Both the position numbers and the translations under genes were made by a program. A stretch of 64,000 nt of DNA from Rhodococcus opacus B4 (GTDB taxonomy: Bacteria; Actinomycetota; Actinomycetes; Mycobacteriales; Mycobacteriaceae): positions 2,852,001-2,916,000 of the forward strand of contig NC_012522.1 in assembly GCF_000010805.1 (NCBI RefSeq), read 5' to 3'. The notes beneath the pieces were generated by a model. The model was not told the DNA's origin. It was given only the letters and a program-made list of their open reading frames with translations, and did not search any database. Below, piece after piece: positions 11,825 to 20,105 of the stretch. How positions within the stretch are numbered: the first letter of the stretch is position 1; each line of letters starts with the position of its first letter.

Positions 11825-13189
11825 TCAGAGCCAGCCGGGCACCACGAGAATCGCCCAGGCCGCGAGTGGCCCGATGGCCACGACGAGGGCGCTGTACTTC
11901 AGGATCTGCTTGTAGAAGCGGTCTCGATCGACGTTCTGGGCGTTCGCGAGGACCAGCGCTCCGTTCGTCGAGAACGGGCTGACGTCCACGATGGTCGAGG
12001 AGATGGCGAGGGCGACGATGACGCCCACCGCCCCCACCTCACCGGCGAGCAGGAACGGCACCGCGAGCGGAATCGTCGCTCCGAGGATCGCCGTCGACGA
12101 GGCGAAGGCGGACACGATGGCCCCGATGTAGCAGAGGAGCAGGGCGACGAGGAGAGGCATGCCCAGGCTTGCCACCGCGTTGCCGACGTACTCGACGGTG
12201 CCCGCCTCCTGCAGCACTCCGACGAACGTGAGGACGCCGCCGATGAGCAGAACCGTCGACCAGCTGATCTGCGCGATCGCGCCCTTCTGCGCCTTCGGCG
12301 AGGCGAGCGCCAGGACGACCGCCACCGTCATCGAGATGAATCCGACGTCCAGGTCGAGGATCAGCGAGAACACGGCGAGCGCCGCGAGGCCGACGAGAGT
12401 GAGGGCCTGGTCGAACGTGACACCGGATCGCGCCGGTGCGTCCGGGACGGTCTGCGTCGGGCGCACCTTGGTCGCGGTGGCGCCTCCCGAACCCGGCGCG
12501 CCTCCGGTTGCGGGCACTCCTCCACCCGACGCGCCGCCACCGGCTTCTGCAGTTTCCTCGGGGCCGTCGTCGTGCACGCTGCGCCCGATGAGGTCCCGTC
12601 CGCCGAGGAAGACGAAAAGGAGCACCCCGATCGCGGCGTTGAACAGGAGGCTTCCGAGGAAGAGGGTGAGCGGGCTGTTGGTCAATCCCGCCTTGGACGC
12701 GATGTCGTTGACCGTGACGCCGTAGATGCTGATCGGCGAGAATCCGCCGGCCTGGGCCCCGTGCACGACCATCATGCCCATCAGGAGAGCGTTGATCTTG
12801 TAGCGCGCGGCGAAGCCGAGAGCGATCGGCGCGACAATCGCCACCGCGGCGGGACCGAGCGCACCGATCGCGGTGAGCACCGCGGTGATCCCGAACATCA
12901 CCCAGGGGATCAGCGCGACACGACCGCGGACCAGCCGGACCGCCCCGCGGACCATGAGGTCGACGGTGCCGTTGTTCTGGGCGATCGCGAAGAGGTAGGT
13001 GATGCCGACCAGCGTCAGGAACAGGCTGCTGGGGAATCCGGCGATGATGTCGTCGCTGCTCATGTGCAGCGACAGGGTTCCGACGAAGAAGGCGGCAACG
13101 AAGCCGAGGGCGCCCATGTTCACGGGCAGCACGGTCGCCGCCAGGAACATGACGGCAAGCGCGATTATGGGAATCAACTCGGTCGACAT
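11825..13189 (-). CDS. MatC-type (SLC13-like) dicarboxylate carrier
   Basis: 454-aa membrane protein with about 11-12 hydrophobic segments. The opening (IIALAVMFLAATVLPVNMGALGFVAAFFVG) and the central HGAQAGGFSPISIYGVTVND match the MatC family of malonate/dicarboxylate carriers. A Gly/Ala/Pro-rich hydrophilic loop of about 50 residues (around residues 205-255) separates the two halves. The gene stands alone between the CoA-transferase operon and the divergent gntR. An operator-like site lies about 65 bp upstream of its start. The transport substrate, probably malonate or a related diacid, is a family-level inference. Confidence 0.83.
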   Translation of the reverse strand: MSTELIPIIALAVMFLAATVLPVNMGALGFVAAFFVGTLSLHMSSDDIIAGFPSSLFLTLVGITYLFAIAQNNGTVDLMVRGAVRLVRGRVALIPWVMFGITAVLTAIGALGPAAVAIVAPIALGFAARYKINALLMGMMVVHGAQAGGFSPISIYGVTVNDIASKAGLTNSPLTLFLGSLLFNAAIGVLLFVFLGGRDLIGRSVHDDGPEETAEAGGGASGGGVPATGGAPGSGGATATKVRPTQTVPDAPARSGVTFDQALTLVGLAALAVFSLILDLDVGFISMTVAVVLALASPKAQKGAIAQISWSTVLLIGGVLTFVGVLQEAGTVEYVGNAVASLGMPLLVALLLCYIGAIVSAFASSTAILGATIPLAVPFLLAGEVGAVGVIVALAISSTIVDVSPFSTNGALVLANAQNVDRDRFYKQILKYSALVVAIGPLAAWAILVVPGWL

Positions 13190-13251
13190 GAACGTCTCCG
13201 GTTCTGTGGCAGTGGCAACTGGTCTCGGCCGGCGCCGACGAGCGAATTGAC

Positions 13252-13274
13252 TCAGTGGCAGATTGGCCTAGCCA
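13252..13274 (-). promoter_or_regulatory. Putative operator in the carrier/gntR intergenic region
   Basis: 23-bp site ending in TGGCCTAGCCA (inverted repeat TGGC-CTA-GCCA), between the divergent carrier gene (start 13189) and gntR. It shares 18 of 23 bases with 11734-11756 at identical spacing. Binding by the adjacent GntR-family protein would link control of the carrier, the CoA-transferase operon and perhaps the regulator itself. Confidence 0.62.
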
Positions 13275-13385
13275 CTTCATCGAATCAGTGTTGTGGATCA
13301 CTGTCAACCGGAAGTGTGGGTGCGGTTACATGACTGTGCGAGATACCGTGGAGTAGTTTCAGTGGAATGGAGAGTGGGTGGCCCA

Positions 13386-14081
13386 GTGGCTGAGCAACTG
13401 CGTCCGGTAGCGCGACCGCGGCTGTACGAGGTAATCGTCGAGCAGCTGTGCGCCCATATCGCCGACCACGGGATGACGCCGGGAGACCGCCTCCCCGCCG
13501 AGCGCGAACTCGCAGCTCAGCTCGGTGTGAGCCGCGCGTCCCTGAGTCAGGCGCTCGTCGCCCTCGAGGTGCAGGGCGTGGTGTCGGTGCGGCACGGTGA
13601 CGGCGCCGTACTCGTCCGGCAACCCATCGAGGAACGCGCGGTCAAGGCGCTGCGGGAACACGCCGACCGGCTCCCCGAGGTCATCGAGGCCCGCGAGGCA
13701 CTCGAGGTCAAACTCGCCGGGCTCGCCGCCGAGCGCCGCACCGACGCGGAGATGGCGGCCATCGATTCCGCGCTGGCGACGATGGAGTCCGAGATCGCCG
13801 CGGGTGATCGCGGCGTCGTCGGCGACGAGCAGTTCCACGAGGCCATCACCGTCGCCGCGCACTCGTCGCTGCTGGCCAAGCTGATGCACGAGATCTCGGG
13901 GCTGATCCGGGAGACTCGCATCGAGTCGCTCTCTCAAGCCGAACGCCCGCGGGCCTCGCTCGAAGGGCACCGGCGCATTGCGACGGCGATTCGAGACCAG
14001 GACTCCGCGGGCGCTTCCCGGGCGATGGCCGACCACATCCGGATGGTGTCCGACGTCGCGCTGCTGCGCGAGGGCGGGTAA
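13386..14081 (+). CDS. GntR-family regulator, FadR subfamily
   Basis: About 231 aa. The winged helix-turn-helix covers residues about 10-75 (PGDRLPAERELAAQLGVSRASLSQALVALEVQG). An FCD ligand domain follows, containing EAREALEVKLAGLAAERR and the histidine-bearing DEQFHEAITVAAHS and GHRRIATAIRDQD. The start is uncertain: GTG 13386 (GGAGAG 11 bases upstream) is preferred over GTG 13362 or an in-frame codon at 13293. It is divergent from the MatC-type carrier and convergent with the next CoA-transferase, with a 5-bp gap. Likely regulator of the malonate-like module through the two 23-bp sites. Confidence 0.88.
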   Translation: MAEQLRPVARPRLYEVIVEQLCAHIADHGMTPGDRLPAERELAAQLGVSRASLSQALVALEVQGVVSVRHGDGAVLVRQPIEERAVKALREHADRLPEVIEAREALEVKLAGLAAERRTDAEMAAIDSALATMESEIAAGDRGVVGDEQFHEAITVAAHSSLLAKLMHEISGLIRETRIESLSQAERPRASLEGHRRIATAIRDQDSAGASRAMADHIRMVSDVALLREGG

Positions 14082-14086
14082 CGGGG

Positions 14087-15268
14087 TTACCCGCCGACCA
14101 CCGACTGCGGCCGGTGGGCACCGAGGACTGCGTCGGTATCGGCGCCGAGCACGGGTGGCGCGGACGTCAGGTGCGGGCGTTCGCCGGCGAAGCTGACCGG
14201 GAACGCGATCTGCTGCAGGCTGCCGAGTGTCGGGTGGTCGACCGTGCCGATCATTCCGAGCGCCGCGGTGTGCGGATCGGCGTAGATCTCGTCGAGGTGC
14301 CGGATCGGTGACACGGGCACGGCGTGCGCGGTAAGCGTGTCGCACCACTGCTCGACGGTGCCCGATGCGAACGCCGCGGACAGTTCTCGTTCCAGATCAC
14401 CGCGGTTCGCCACCCTGTCCCGGTTGCGCACGAACCGCGGATCGGTCGCCAGGTGTTCCCGCGCGATCGCCGCGCACAGGCTCCCCCACTGGGTGTCGTT
14501 GCCCACGGCGACGACGAAGTACCCGTCGCTCGCGGGAAACGCTTGATACGGAGCGAGATTCGGATGTCCGGATCCCAGCGCACCGGGACGCTCCCCGGTC
14601 GCGAAGTAGTTGGTCGCCCAGTTCACGTGCAGCGCGAGCTGACATTCGAACAGGGACGTCGTCACGTACTGCCCCCGGCCGGTCCGCGACCGCTCCACGA
14701 GAGCCGCGAGCACGCCGATCAGTCCGAACAGCGCGGCCCCCAGGTCGCCCATCGCGAATCCGGCCTTCATCGGCGCCCCGCCCGGCTCACCGGTGAGTGA
14801 CATCAGTCCGCCTGCGGCCTGCGCGATCATGTCGTAGCCCGGTTCGTCGCGCAGCGGACCCTGCTCCCCGAACGCGGAGATGTGCAGCACGACCAGATGC
14901 GGGTACCGCTCGGACAGCGTCCGGTAGTCGAAGATCCGCTGTAATCCACTGCCGGGCTTGAAGTTCTCGACGACGACGTCGGTCTCCTCCAGAATCCGGT
15001 GGATGACGTCTCGTCCCTCTTCCGATTTGAGGTCGACCGTCACCGACTTCTTGCCCCGGTTGATCGCGAGGTAGTACGTGGCGTCGGGGCCGACGAACGG
15101 CGGACCCCACGACCGGGTCGGGTCGCCGCCGTCGGGGTGCTCGACCTTGGTGACGTCGGCGCCGAGATCCGCGAGCGACATGGTGGCGTACGGTCCGGCG
15201 AGGATCTTGGACAGGTCCAGCACCCGGACACCCGCGAGGGGCGCCGGTCCGGCTTGGGTGGTGTTCAC
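14087..15268 (-). CDS. Type III CoA-transferase (CaiB/BaiF family), second copy
   Basis: 393 aa. Conserved blocks are RVLDLSKILAGPYATMSLADL, GADVTKVEHPDGGDPTRSWG, INRGKKSVTVDLK and GYDMIAQAAGGLMSLTG. The catalytic Asp is in MGDLGAALFG, about residue 175. The GTG start at 15268 overlaps the acyl-CoA dehydrogenase stop (GTGA), placing it last in a three-gene minus-strand operon after an MHS transporter and a dehydrogenase. It is clearly related to the CoA-transferase at 10486 in layout and motifs but sits under a different regulator (LysR). The CoA donor and acceptor cannot be read from the sequence. Confidence 0.87.
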   Translation of the reverse strand: MNTTQAGPAPLAGVRVLDLSKILAGPYATMSLADLGADVTKVEHPDGGDPTRSWGPPFVGPDATYYLAINRGKKSVTVDLKSEEGRDVIHRILEETDVVVENFKPGSGLQRIFDYRTLSERYPHLVVLHISAFGEQGPLRDEPGYDMIAQAAGGLMSLTGEPGGAPMKAGFAMGDLGAALFGLIGVLAALVERSRTGRGQYVTTSLFECQLALHVNWATNYFATGERPGALGSGHPNLAPYQAFPASDGYFVVAVGNDTQWGSLCAAIAREHLATDPRFVRNRDRVANRGDLERELSAAFASGTVEQWCDTLTAHAVPVSPIRHLDEIYADPHTAALGMIGTVDHPTLGSLQQIAFPVSFAGERPHLTSAPPVLGADTDAVLGAHRPQSVVGG

Positions 15269-16971
15269 AGGAGAGCTCCTGTCGCAGAGTCGGATCGGGG
15301 TGCGGCAACCCGCGCGGCGGCCGCGTTGACGTCGGTGCCGTCGACGACGGCCGCGAGGTGGCGGAGGGCTGCCACCGGGACGTCGTCGGAGAGATAGGCG
15401 TTGGCGACGAGCAGCGACCGGTAGCCGCTGCCCGAGGTGATCGCGAAGTCGGCGAGGTCGTAGAGCAGGGTCGACATCGCCGCGCGGGCCAGTTCGTTCG
15501 CGTAGCGTGCGCATCCGGCCTGCGCGGTGTCGTCGTCGCCGGCGACGAGCACGTCGCCTTCCTCGACCAGGTCGTCCCACCGCCGGACGAGCATCTCGAC
15601 ACCGGCGGCGCAGTCGGGTCCGAGCCCGGCGAGGATGGCGCGCATCGTGTCCGCGAGTTGGCGGTGCGCACCGAATTTGCGCATGCACCGCAGCACGTCC
15701 AGGGCGATGACGTTGCTCGACCCCTCCCAGATCGAGCCCAGGTGGGCGTCGCGGACCAGGCGGGCGTGCGCCCATTCCTCGATGTAACCGTTGCCGCCCC
15801 GAACCTCCATGGACTCGCCGGTGACCACCCGCGCCCGCTTGCAGATGTAGTGCTTCGCGAGCGGGGTGAGGACCCGGATCAACCCGCGCGCGGAGTCGTC
15901 GTCGGCGTCTGCTGCCTGCAGACACTGCGCGCTGTACGCCACGAGGGCGAGCGCCGCCTCGGCGTCGAGGGCGAGCGGCAGCAGGGTGGCGCGCATGAGG
16001 GGCTGATCGAACAGCTTCTTGCCGAACACTTCTCGCTGCCGGGTGTGGTCGACGGCGTCGCGCACGGCCCGGCGCATGAGCGCGCTCGACCGCATCGCGT
16101 TCGACAGCCGCGACGTGTTCACCATTTCGGCCATCTGCCGGAACCCGCGGTCGAGTTCGCCCACCTGCAGGGCGTACGCACCGATCAGCGACACCTCACC
16201 GCTGGGCATCGACCGGGTGCCGAGCTTGTCCTTCAGCCGGTCGATCGTGTAGCTGTTGCGCTCACCGTTCGGCAGAACCTTGGGCACCATGAACATTCCG
16301 ACGCCGCGCGTCGTGTGGTTTTCGCCGCCGGGGAACCGGGCCAGCGTGATGACGACGTCGGCGTCGGGATTGGACGCGAACCACTTCTTCCCGGTCAGCC
16401 GCCACCCGTCGCCGTCGCGCTCCGCGACGGTCTCCGTGCGCGCGATGTCCGTGCCGGCCTGCGGTTCGGTCATGAACATCGCGCCGGTCATCGCACCCTC
16501 GGGTTCCGTGGAGGTCAGCGCGTCGATCCACGGCCCGAACACGTCGGGGTTACCGAACATGCGCAGCGTGCGGGCGGCGGCGTCCGTCATCGACACCGGG
16601 CACGCGAGCCCGAACTCGGCCTGCACGAAGACGTACGACGCGAGGTACTTCACCAGGTGCGGCGGGACCGCGTCCCAGCCGTGCAGGCCCCGGCGGTGCG
16701 AGAGCGCCGACAGTCCGTATTCGCTGTACGCGGCGCGGCACAGCTCCTGGTAGGCCGGGTGGTACGAGATCCGGTCGATGCGGTCACCGTCCCGGTCGAA
16801 CTGCTCGAGCACGGGCGGGTTCTTGTCGGCGGTGGCGGCGAGGGCGTCGAGCCGTCCGGCGGCGTCGGCGCCAAGCCGGCCGAGCAGGGCGTTCAGCTTG
16901 TCGCGCTCCGACGCCGCGGTCCAGCGGTCGACGACGGCGCGCAGGGCGGGATCGGTGTGAGCGAAATTCAT
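15265..16971 (-). CDS. Acyl-CoA dehydrogenase, AidB-like long form
   Basis: 568 aa, longer than the about 380 aa of standard acyl-CoA dehydrogenases. The middle has FMTEPQAGTDIARTET and GKKWFASNPDADVVITLAR (FAD and acyl-CoA binding). The later part, TRQREVFGKKLFDQPLMRATL and RGGNGYIEEWAHARLVRDAHLG, is typical of the AidB-like group, in which many members lack a known substrate. The ATG overlaps the transporter stop and the stop overlaps the CoA-transferase start, so the three genes are translationally coupled. It probably oxidises the CoA thioester made by the neighbouring CoA-transferase. Confidence 0.87.
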   Translation of the reverse strand: MNFAHTDPALRAVVDRWTAASERDKLNALLGRLGADAAGRLDALAATADKNPPVLEQFDRDGDRIDRISYHPAYQELCRAAYSEYGLSALSHRRGLHGWDAVPPHLVKYLASYVFVQAEFGLACPVSMTDAAARTLRMFGNPDVFGPWIDALTSTEPEGAMTGAMFMTEPQAGTDIARTETVAERDGDGWRLTGKKWFASNPDADVVITLARFPGGENHTTRGVGMFMVPKVLPNGERNSYTIDRLKDKLGTRSMPSGEVSLIGAYALQVGELDRGFRQMAEMVNTSRLSNAMRSSALMRRAVRDAVDHTRQREVFGKKLFDQPLMRATLLPLALDAEAALALVAYSAQCLQAADADDDSARGLIRVLTPLAKHYICKRARVVTGESMEVRGGNGYIEEWAHARLVRDAHLGSIWEGSSNVIALDVLRCMRKFGAHRQLADTMRAILAGLGPDCAAGVEMLVRRWDDLVEEGDVLVAGDDDTAQAGCARYANELARAAMSTLLYDLADFAITSGSGYRSLLVANAYLSDDVPVAALRHLAAVVDGTDVNAAAARVAAPRSDSATGALL

Positions 16972-18332
16972 GAGTGAGCAGCATCTTTCCGGGTCGAGGT
17001 GTGGACGGGGAGAGGCCCGGTTTCCGAGTTTCGCCGGGCTTCGCCCCTGCGGAGCAGCAGCGTCATGCAGGCGAGGGACAGCACGACGTAGCCGAGTCCG
17101 AGGGCGACCACCGGCCAGATCGAGTCGGTGCGGGTGAGCAGGAACTGGCAGAGCATCGGGGCGGTTCCGGCGAAGATCGCCGTGGACAGCTGGTACGACA
17201 GCGAGATTCCGGTGTAGCGGACGGCGGTGGGAAAGACCTGGGCGAGGATGCCGGCGAGCGCCGCGTAGTACATCGCGTGCGGCGCGGTGGCCAGCACCAT
17301 GCCGAGCACGGCCAGCGGCACCGAACCGGTCTGGACGAGGAGGAACATCAACGGCAGCAACGCGAGTTCGGGCAGTAACATCCACCGGATCGCCCGCGAC
17401 GGATCGATCTTCGTGGCCAGTACTGCGCCGAACGGCTGGACGAGTACCTGCGCGACGAGCGCGATGGTGATCACGAACAGGAAGTCGCCGCGGTCGAAGC
17501 CGAGATCTGCGGTGGCCCAGGCGAGCGCGAACGTGGTCTTCACGTAGGTGATGGCGACACCCGCGACCACCGCACCCACGCCGAGGACGAGTTCGACGGG
17601 GTGCGAACGCAGCACCTCGACGAGCGGCATCCGGGTGCGTTCCTGCGCGACGACGGCCTTCTTCATCTCCGGGGTCTCCGAGATGCGCAGCCGGATGTAC
17701 AGCGCGACGACGACGAGTGCGGCGGACGCGAGGAACGGCAGACGCCAGCCCCAGGACTCGAACACGCTGTCCGACAACAACGTCAGCGCGAGGAATGCCA
17801 GGGTCGCCAGCAGGTTGCCGACCGGCGAACCCTGCTGCGCGAACGCGCCGTACAGCACCTTCTTGTTCGGTGGCGCGAATTCGGTGGCGATGAGTACGGC
17901 GCCGCCCCATTCGCCGCCCATGGCGACGCCCTGGACCACCCGGAGCGCGACGAGGAGGATGGGCGCCCAGATCCCGATCTGCGAGTAGGTGGGGAGACAG
18001 CCGACGCCGACCGTTCCGATTCCCATCAGGATCAGCGTGATGATCACGGCGTTCTTGCGGCCGAACTTGTCGCCGAAGTGACCGAACACGATCCCGCCGA
18101 GCGGACGGGCCACGAACCCGATCGCGAACGTCGCGAACGCGGCGAGGGTGCCCACGGCGGGCGAGGCGTCGGGGAAGAACAGTCGGCCCAGCACGAGTGC
18201 CGACGCGGTGCCGTAGATGTAGAAGTCGAACCATTCGATGGTCGTGCCGACGAAGGCGGTGACCCCCGCCTTACGGGCCTGCCGGGTGCTGTATTCGGGC
18301 GGTGCCGCGTCGCGGCCGGGATTCGGATTCAC
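16968..18332 (-). CDS. MFS transporter, metabolite:H+ symporter (MHS) family
   Basis: 454 aa with 12 predicted membrane segments. The MHS signature is plain: TTIEWFDFYIYGTASALV at residue about 30, then FVARPLGGIVFGHFGDKFGRK and LRVVQGVAMGGEWGGAVLIATE. MHS members carry organic acids such as shikimate, citrate, alpha-ketoglutarate or proline/betaine. First gene of the operon with the acyl-CoA dehydrogenase and CoA-transferase and divergent from a lysR, so it should import the acid that the downstream enzymes activate and oxidise. Confidence 0.9.
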   Translation of the reverse strand: MNPNPGRDAAPPEYSTRQARKAGVTAFVGTTIEWFDFYIYGTASALVLGRLFFPDASPAVGTLAAFATFAIGFVARPLGGIVFGHFGDKFGRKNAVIITLILMGIGTVGVGCLPTYSQIGIWAPILLVALRVVQGVAMGGEWGGAVLIATEFAPPNKKVLYGAFAQQGSPVGNLLATLAFLALTLLSDSVFESWGWRLPFLASAALVVVALYIRLRISETPEMKKAVVAQERTRMPLVEVLRSHPVELVLGVGAVVAGVAITYVKTTFALAWATADLGFDRGDFLFVITIALVAQVLVQPFGAVLATKIDPSRAIRWMLLPELALLPLMFLLVQTGSVPLAVLGMVLATAPHAMYYAALAGILAQVFPTAVRYTGISLSYQLSTAIFAGTAPMLCQFLLTRTDSIWPVVALGLGYVVLSLACMTLLLRRGEARRNSETGPLPVHTSTRKDAAHS

Positions 18333-18467
18333 GGTTCTCCCTGACTTTCGTGCTCGTCACACCGAGGTAGAGGTGGTGTGCATCACTATGGTCCGGATTC
18401 CGTGTAGAGTCCAAGACTTAATTCAGCTTGTTTAGGTGATCCAGACACATAGTCCCCGAGGAGCGTC
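18333..18467. promoter_or_regulatory. Divergent promoter region between the MHS operon and lysR
   Basis: 135 bp containing the back-to-back promoters. It is AT-richer around 18395-18440. The lysR ribosome binding site GAGGAG lies just before ATG 18468. LysR proteins normally bind such a shared region, but I could not pick out one convincing T-N11-A site. Confidence 0.4.
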
Positions 18468-19370
18468 ATGGAACTCCGTCACCTGCACGCCTTCCTCGCG
18501 GTGGCCGAGGAACTGCACTTCGGACGGGCCGCCGAGCGTCTCCACGTCGCGCAGTCGCCGCTCAGCCAGACGGTGCGAGCGCTCGAACGGGAGCTGGGCA
18601 CCGACCTGTTCGTCCGCACCACCCGTTCGGTGCGGCTCACGGCCGCGGGCGAGGCGCTGGTGGCCCCGGCCAGGGTCATCGAGGCACAGCTCGGGATCGT
18701 GCGCGGCATCGCGCAGGCGGCGTCCGCCGGGGAGACCGGACGCGTCACCGTCGGCTTCGGCGGCGCCGGCGGCTACACGGTGCTCTCGGTCCTCGCCCGG
18801 TCCCTCGCCGACACCTACCCCGGAATCGAACTGGGACTGCGCCCCCAGATGTACTCCGGGGAGGTGCTCGACGCCCTCGCCCGCGGGACCCTGGACATGG
18901 GCATCGTAGGACTGCCGGTCCCGCGAGGCTTCGCCACCCACACCGTCCGCGAAGAGGCACTGATGCTCGCCGTCCCCGCCGGGCACCGCCTCGCGGACGC
19001 CGGTGCGGTGGCACCGCAGGAACTGGCGAGCGAACGGTTCGTCATCTATCCCGCCGAACACGGCTCGGTGGTTCGCGATGCCACGCTCGCACTCTGTGCA
19101 GCAGCAGGATTCGCCCCCGTCGTCGCGCACGAGGCGCCCGACCCGTACAGCCTCCTCGCGATGGTCGGCGCCGGGGTCGGAGTGGCTGTGGTCGTGGATT
19201 CGACGGCGCACCTCACGATGGACGGTGTGGAATACCGCCCCATCGCGGGCGACGTCCCCACCCTCCCCATCGCCATGGCCTGGCAGGACTCCAATCCGTC
19301 ACCCGCGGTGCAGACGGTTACCCGCGTACTGCGCGAGGCGATCGGGGATGTGGGCCACATCGATGCGTGA
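18468..19370 (+). CDS. LysR-family transcriptional regulator
   Basis: 300 aa. The helix-turn-helix is at the N-terminus (LRHLHAFLAVAEELHFGRAAERLHVAQSPLSQTVRALE). The co-inducer domain begins near residue 90 with GRVTVGFGGAGGYTVLSVLAR and includes VAVVVDSTAHL. It is divergently transcribed from the MHS transporter/acyl-CoA dehydrogenase/CoA-transferase operon, which it most likely activates in response to the imported acid or its CoA ester. Confidence 0.93.
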   Translation: MELRHLHAFLAVAEELHFGRAAERLHVAQSPLSQTVRALERELGTDLFVRTTRSVRLTAAGEALVAPARVIEAQLGIVRGIAQAASAGETGRVTVGFGGAGGYTVLSVLARSLADTYPGIELGLRPQMYSGEVLDALARGTLDMGIVGLPVPRGFATHTVREEALMLAVPAGHRLADAGAVAPQELASERFVIYPAEHGSVVRDATLALCAAAGFAPVVAHEAPDPYSLLAMVGAGVGVAVVVDSTAHLTMDGVEYRPIAGDVPTLPIAMAWQDSNPSPAVQTVTRVLREAIGDVGHIDA

Positions 19371-19404
19371 CCCCTCCCCTGCACCCTCAGGGCCGGCCCG
19401 GCTC

Positions 19405-19575
19405 ACATCGACCTCACCCCCGAGAACCCAGGCGAGGGCCGGGAGCGCGAAATCCTGACTGTAGAGCAGAAATTCAATCCCCGGGAGAGCCATCCTGACC
19501 TCCCGAGCGAGCACCCCCACGACTACGCGGGTCGATGCACCGGCATAGGCGAACGTGACCGTCCCCGCCTCCCCG
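19405..19575 (-). pseudogene. Fragment of a LysR-family regulator
   Basis: About 55 codons matching the start of a LysR co-inducer domain: EAGTVTFAYAGASTRVV, then LAREVRMALPGIEFLL and LGGEVDVS. The helix-turn-helix part that should precede it is absent, and the rest of the ligand domain is missing. It points away from the MHS fragment at 19672, the same divergent layout as the intact pair just upstream, so the two fragments are probably remains of one regulator/transporter module. Confidence 0.6.
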
Positions 19576-19671
19576 CGATCGGCGGCCGGCACGGCTGCGC
19601 GAGGTGAAGCCGCTCGGCGGCTCGGCCGCAACATAGTTCCTGCTACCACTGAGCCTGTTTCAGGAGAAACC

Positions 19672-19830
19672 CATGACAACTGCAACATCGTCGCCGCCCG
19701 CGATGACGCCCGGTCGCGCCGCGACGGCCGCGCTCCTCGGCAGGCTCTGGAGTACTACGACTTCTTCGTGTACGGGGCCGCGGCCGCTCTGGTCTTCAAT
19801 GTGCTGTTCTTCCCCGCCGGCGTTGGCTGA
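19672..19830 (+). pseudogene. Truncated and frameshifted MHS-family transporter remnant
   Basis: Begins MTTATSSPPAMTPGRAATAALLG at ATG 19672, preceded by AGGAG. It loses frame around 19740, and in the next frame shows QALEYYDFFVYGAAAALVFN, the first membrane segment and signature of MHS transporters. It ends after about 50 codons. One lost base at about 19740 restores the join. No further transporter sequence follows, so the gene was also cut short, probably by deletion. Nothing else recognisable lies between it and pknK (19831-20105) apart from AT-richer sequence that may hold the pknK promoter. Confidence 0.7.
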
Positions 19831-20105
19831 ATTCGGACCGGCCGGCGAGTGTCCACGTTGTGGTCCTTGTCGCCGCCCCTGCGCAATGTGATGACCGCCA
19901 CGGTGGTCGAGTCAAAGATAAAAGCGGGTGCCGAACGGTCTGTGTTCCGATGTGAAACACCCCTGCCACGGTGATCGGGCCTGTGCACGATTCAACTCCC
20001 CGTCACCGGTATCAGCCGCGGGATACTCTGGGATCACAACCCTCCAAGAGCGGGATGACTCGAACCGGCCATCGGCGTGGTGAAATGGCCGGGATGGGAT
20101 GTGCG

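Noticed and set aside
15265-16971. DNA-alkylation-response role for the AidB-like acyl-CoA dehydrogenase
   Set aside because: Only similarity of type supports it; its place in an operon with a transporter and a CoA-transferase points to metabolism.
18333-18467. A specific LysR T-N11-A box
   Set aside because: Several weak matches exist and none stands out, so only the region is reported.
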